Part shown: piece by piece, positions 61,801-64,000 of the stretch | How positions within the stretch are numbered: the stretch's first letter is position 1 | How the letters are laid out: every line of letters starts with the position of its first letter | Assembly (NCBI GenBank): GCA_034428635.1 | Contig: DAOUHR010000156.1 | Location: forward strand, 36,850-100,849 | Source of the DNA: Bin22 sp034428635 | GTDB taxonomy: Bacteria; Chloroflexota; Dehalococcoidia; Lucifugimonadales; UBA3495 | Length of the DNA: 64,000 bases | Direction: 5' to 3' | The notes under the pieces: model-generated | The model's database searches: none | Told to the model about the DNA's origin: nothing | Seen by the model: only the letters and a program-made list of their open reading frames with translations | Made by a program: the position numbers and the translations under genes

Positions 61801-62498
61801 TTCCCTTCCGCGTCAAGCAACAGGCCGTCCAAATGCAGAAGGTGATAATGGGATGGGTTGTCTTCTACAGCCTGCGCCAGAGCATCCAGGGAAGGCGGAC
61901 GCACAAAGTCCAGTTCTACCTGAACGTCCAGTGATTCCAGTGCCGGCACCAGCGAAGAAGCAAGGCCACCGGAGTAATACGCTCCATTTCCTTCGGCATA
62001 TGGCGCCAACGCCAGGACGTTCAGCTGCTGACTGCTTAGGGAAGATTCGACAATTTCCGGGATCAAGTCGACACTCTGCCGTACTAAAGAACCCAGGGAT
62101 GTGGACAGGTAGCCCGTTTCCGGGCTGTTCAGCAATTCCCATGGAAGAGAATGGAACTGACCCTGACCGGATACTATAGTCAGTTGATAGTCGGCCAGGT
62201 TGTCATGTGTTGCCGAATTCAGCAGTTCCCTGGCCGGGTCGGGGCCGAACACAGTTTCAAACAGAAGCCGGCCCAGGTTGCGGAATCCGTTCTCCACGGC
62301 TTCCGAGCGGTCCCTGGCGGCGCCAAATGGGTATTCGGAGTATTCCTGGAAATACCAGGAAATTTCTGAACGGTCGGCTGCCTCCAAAGGAATACGAAAC
62401 GGTACTGGTGGGGCAGTCCTCAGACTTTCTTCCGTCCTGAGGGCAAGTTGCAATTGACCGGATTCGTGCAGATCGCGGATTTCCAGGCTCTTAACCAA
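58824..62498 (-). CDS. CHAT-NB-ARC(STAND)-TPR protein, CHAT active site degraded
   Basis: About 1224 residues. N-terminal CHAT (caspase-like) domain to about 380: SGQGQFHSLPWELL, HLLHLDGLLLD (His222), then PMVVISAGDRGSRSEAQRQGWEQLGQAL, where the catalytic Cys of LxACxSG is Gly268. NB-ARC/STAND ATPase: QYGFVGRQAEMARL, Walker A SGNTGVGKTELALG near 424, Walker B SLIILDGAEN near 500, LLTSRNAG near 563. C-terminal part has at least seven TPR units near 890-1200 (YHQFGAIALLYRRLDEAAGWFQRSL type). TTG 62498 with GGAG seven bases upstream is preferred; ATG 62612 is possible, with TATAGT directly before it. STAND proteins sense signals and oligomerise; this may be a signalling or defence receptor with an inactive protease. 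No effector gene beside it. Confidence 0.85.
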   Translation of the reverse strand: MVKSLEIRDLHESGQLQLALRTEESLRTAPPVPFRIPLEAADRSEISWYFQEYSEYPFGAARDRSEAVENGFRNLGRLLFETVFGPDPARELLNSATHDNLADYQLTIVSGQGQFHSLPWELLNSPETGYLSTSLGSLVRQSVDLIPEIVESSLSSQQLNVLALAPYAEGNGAYYSGGLASSLVPALESLDVQVELDFVRPPSLDALAQAVEDNPSHYHLLHLDGLLLDAEGNVLTEATNSSAQAETPERVAGAAAQSGIPMVVISAGDRGSRSEAQRQGWEQLGQALIGAEVPVAIIMPHFVRGSAAAEGFLRHLYQTLASGSEAGAALSTARAWMMEEPLRPTVAGPQISWDWITPTVYQASTYICPAIEEERPNPLAAPVIQTQPEQETEGQFPVAGQYGFVGRQAEMARLERQLQRDSVVVMSGNTGVGKTELALGLARWLNKTGRGVYPGGIFYTPFDAAHSASLERVIHEIGTAVLGLRFADLNAERQRGWIVEYLKEQPSLIILDGAENIAGFPAGSPGLLEEREQTELARFIEEIAISGPGRVLLTSRNAGEEWLSLPYGQLSLEGLDRFDRNDLAGAILAKSGVAQDRVNEEVPALLDDIQGHPLACQIALPLLKEVPASVVRSELQNGLAQLPESAREEGRDDFLTALMEYSWTKMSHRTRTHLPFLSLFQRRVMMDILTHITQETAYRGVMGEELGWGACRTLLRSGLAAGFLEPISPSVYQIHPALPRFLGSKLGRQLRAGAVSSLESEFIRVYADTADYFMESLYENQDSGATAVLAEEGNLNQSLGLALEARQWDDAQLILQPLAQVYRMQRRIPELRRLRGQLLEGIGGTADAAVEVGAIDLWLYLLGTDVSESVEQREVGRALELNQQLSDYLTAQQDADTDPRVASVYHQFGAIALLYRRLDEAAGWFQRSLDIIESGEDRSAVADDYFALGQVRQYQRLYTEAKELYSKALDIHQRLPDEEEMVKDYRALGMVTQLKFEHKEAESWYHRARDMVEEHRDEETAVLVYHELGTVCHAQYNFDEAKSWYQQALGLSDRLGNQAQMATELHYLGLLEQDRGIVYEEAEEWFLAALERKEELGDRRGAGDECRQLGVLFHEQKLYDQAANWYHQAREIFEDTGDVQRVARTYGQLGMVAEETDDIPGALEWTARTYQLVTEYDLPVMVQVKAHLARLRDKYGEENFASWWLNFTGDEAPADLDVDTSGIL

Positions 62499-62702
62499 GG
62501 ACTGACTCCAGAAAAACCGATTTTGGTGGGCGCGCCTGCGGTAGACCAGCGCAGGCGACTCTCTTCGTGAAGGAGAAACCGCAGATTGAACCCTTTGGCG
62601 GTTGGCCCGCATTATACTATATTTGTACCTTATTCAGACTGACATTTTGAAGTAAGGGCGCCGGCCACCGGGGACGCCCCAAGCTTGCAGGGTGGTGAAG
62701 CA

Positions 62703-63122
62703 ATGATTTGCCTGGATGACCAGATGCGGGAGCTCTTGTACAGCGCAATGGATGACCGCAGCACTTGTCTGTTGGGCACTGCTACGGCAGACGGACGACC
62801 CCAGATCAGTATGAAAGGCAGTGTGATGGTTTTTGATCGGGAAACCCTGGCCTATTGGGAAAGGGCCAAGAGATCTGCCCTGGAAAACGTGGGCGAGAAC
62901 CCCAACGTGGTGATCTTTTATCGAAACTCGCCACTTCGCATTACCTGGCGTTTCCACGGCAAAGCTGTAGTTTACGAATCCGGGGCGATAAGAAACAACG
63001 TGATGTATCGTACGGTTCAGGCAGAACTGGACCGGGACCCTGACCGCCTCGGAGCCGCCGTACTGGTCAAGATCGATCACATTACCGACTTGGCAGGAAA
63101 CATACTGCAGCAGCGGGACTGA
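62703..63122 (+). CDS. PPOX-class (pyridoxamine 5'-phosphate oxidase-like) flavin-binding protein
   Basis: 139 residues, split-barrel fold: DRSTCLLGTATADGRPQISMKGSVMVFDRETLAYWERAKRSALENV, then NPNVVIFYRNSPLRITWRFHGKAVVYESG. FMN- or F420-binding relatives include FMN oxidoreductases and heme oxygenases; the class of this one is open. ATG 62703 has AGGGTGGTG upstream. Divergent from the CHAT protein with about 200 bases between the starts. Confidence 0.82.
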   Translation: MICLDDQMRELLYSAMDDRSTCLLGTATADGRPQISMKGSVMVFDRETLAYWERAKRSALENVGENPNVVIFYRNSPLRITWRFHGKAVVYESGAIRNNVMYRTVQAELDRDPDRLGAAVLVKIDHITDLAGNILQQRD

Positions 63123-63145
63123 CCGGGCCAGGCCATACGAGATAA

Positions 63146-63175
63146 GGCCCGAAGGAAAGGCAATTCCCTCGGGCC
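63146..63175. terminator. Hairpin between PPOX gene and acyl-CoA synthetase
   Basis: 12-position stem GGCCCGAAGGAA / TTCCCTCGGGCC with one A-C mismatch and loop AGGCAA, between convergent genes. Followed rightward by CTCTTATT. Confidence 0.75.
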
Positions 63176-63220
63176 CTCTTATTCGCCGAATGCCGTAGAG
63201 GCCATTACACCGCGCCAGGT

Positions 63221-64000
63221 CTATTCCCTGAACAGGGCCAGCGCATCCGCAGCCTTAACCCCCTGTCCCTCGGGCAAGACCATCAGAGGATTAATGTCTA
63301 GTTCCGAAAGCGTTCCTTCCAGCTGGGCCGCCATCTGCGAGACGCGAACCAGTACGTCAGCCAGGGCATTCACGTCGGACGGAGGGGAGCCCCGGTATCC
63401 TTTCAGAAGGCGGGAACCCTTGACCTGATTAATCATGCCCATAGCCTCGGACCGAGTGATGGGGCAGTGGCGCAGAGCCACATCGTTATATACCTCCACC
63501 ATCACGCCACCGGTCCCAAACAAGAGCACCGGGCCTAGTTGATCATCGTAGGACGCGCCGACTATAACCTCCACTCCCCCGGACACCATTTCCTGCACCA
63601 GCGTCCCGTTTATTCGTGCCCCGGGAGCAGCCTGGGCCGCACTGGACATAAGCTCGTCGTAGGCGGCTGTCACCTGCCCGGCATCAACCAGCCCCAGGCG
63701 AATTACCCCCGCCTCCGTCTTATGCAAGATGTCCGGCGAGTCCACTTTCAGGGCCACCGGATAGCCGATTTCAGCCGCCGCTCGCACCGCATCCGCCACA
63801 TTTTCGGCGAGCGCTTCACGCGTAATGGGTACCCCCCAGCCAGAAATCAAGAGTTTACTTGTGGATTCCGACAATACAGAAAGCCCTTTACTCGTTAAAT
63901 CATTCATTAAGTCTGATTGTTCGTCAGAAACCCTCCCATATTCTCCAAAACCCTCCGAAAGCTTCCCATCTAACCACCCATGGTAGCCAAGTAGGGTTTT
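63221..64000 (-). CDS. ADP-forming acyl-CoA (acetate-CoA) synthetase, ATP-grasp part, 5' end cut by window
   Basis: ATP-grasp_5 domain: LLISGWGVPITREALAENVADAVRAAAEIGYPVALKVDSPDILHKTEAGVIRLGL, then GTLVQEMVSGGVEVIVGASYDDQLGPVLLFGTGGVMVE with catalytic His region, and LDINPLMVLPEG. It forms acetyl-CoA or another acyl-CoA and gives ATP in the reverse direction. The frame stays open from the possible ATG 63907 to the window end (31 more codons, no stop) and that ATG has no Shine-Dalgarno, so I think the gene is the fused alpha-beta form and continues past 64000. Confidence 0.85.
   Translation of the reverse strand, partial: KTLLGYHGWLDGKLSEGFGEYGRVSDEQSDLMNDLTSKGLSVLSESTSKLLISGWGVPITREALAENVADAVRAAAEIGYPVALKVDSPDILHKTEAGVIRLGLVDAGQVTAAYDELMSSAAQAAPGARINGTLVQEMVSGGVEVIVGASYDDQLGPVLLFGTGGVMVEVYNDVALRHCPITRSEAMGMINQVKGSRLLKGYRGSPPSDVNALADVLVRVSQMAAQLEGTLSELDINPLMVLPEGQGVKAADALALFRE

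Noticed and set aside
1..64000. CRISPR arrays, prophage, insertion sequences, integrases
   Set aside because: No spaced direct repeats, transposase, integrase or phage structural gene was seen anywhere.

Overview
The window is about 64 kb of dense, single-copy bacterial chromosome with no phage, insertion sequence or CRISPR array. Gene content and protein style point to an uncultured Chloroflexota, most likely Dehalococcoidia of the SAR202 kind. The hints are a ThrRS that starts at the HSAAH motif, a mycobacterial-type dCTP deaminase, GldA/F/G plus DUF4340, lactate LutABC, MmgE/PrpD, alpha/beta hydrolases, tandem M20 amidohydrolases and a Sec-decoding apparatus. This placement is inference; no rRNA or classic marker set is present. 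Many genes start with TTG behind a strong Shine-Dalgarno sequence.

Layout, left to right. 0-6.7 kb: 5' part of thrS, plsY, prfB with its programmed frameshift, a ribD-ribE-ribBA riboflavin cluster (no ribH beside it) and dcd. 6.9-12 kb: a SIMPL-domain lipoprotein, an ECF sigma factor with an unusual collagen-like anti-sigma factor, an acyl-CoA dehydrogenase and a small membrane peptide. 12-13.3 kb: a gene-poor gap with relics of interspersed repeats. 13.3-17.7 kb: selA, an alpha/beta hydrolase-fold protein without its serine, an endonuclease Q-like repair protein and a GNAT acetyltransferase. 18-23.3 kb: coaE, a MoxR-type AAA+ ATPase, a NUDIX hydrolase and a giant VWA protein, tightly coupled. 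23.4-29.6 kb: cinA and a gliding-type ABC transporter operon. 29.8-35.5 kb: speD-speB, a site-2 protease, a cysteine desulfurase, a lipoprotein and a dolichol/phytol kinase-like membrane protein. 35.5-43.2 kb: two tandem M20 amidohydrolases, glycerate kinase, a HEPN/MNT pair and the lutABC lactate operon. 43.4-47.4 kb: tRNA-Sec, trxA, an RNA methyltransferase-Maf fusion and twin-arginine translocation genes. 47.5-52 kb: dihydrolipoyl dehydrogenase, a 2-oxoacid dehydrogenase E2 with two binding domains and a double-domain ThyX. 52-64 kb: VOC protein, zinc-ribbon microprotein, a second ECF sigma/anti-sigma pair, SirB1-like protein, MmgE/PrpD, a large alpha/beta hydrolase, a CHAT-NB-ARC-TPR protein, a PPOX flavoprotein and the C-terminal part of an ADP-forming acyl-CoA synthetase.

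The most interesting material is architectural: the CHAT-STAND-TPR protein with a missing catalytic cysteine, the methyltransferase-Maf fusion, the ThyX protein whose signature is split between two halves, the MoxR-NUDIX-VWA operon with a helical-repeat N-terminus, the collagen-like anti-sigma factor, and E2 with duplicated peripheral-subunit-binding domains. selA and selC in one window show selenocysteine coding, but no selenoprotein gene was recognised here.
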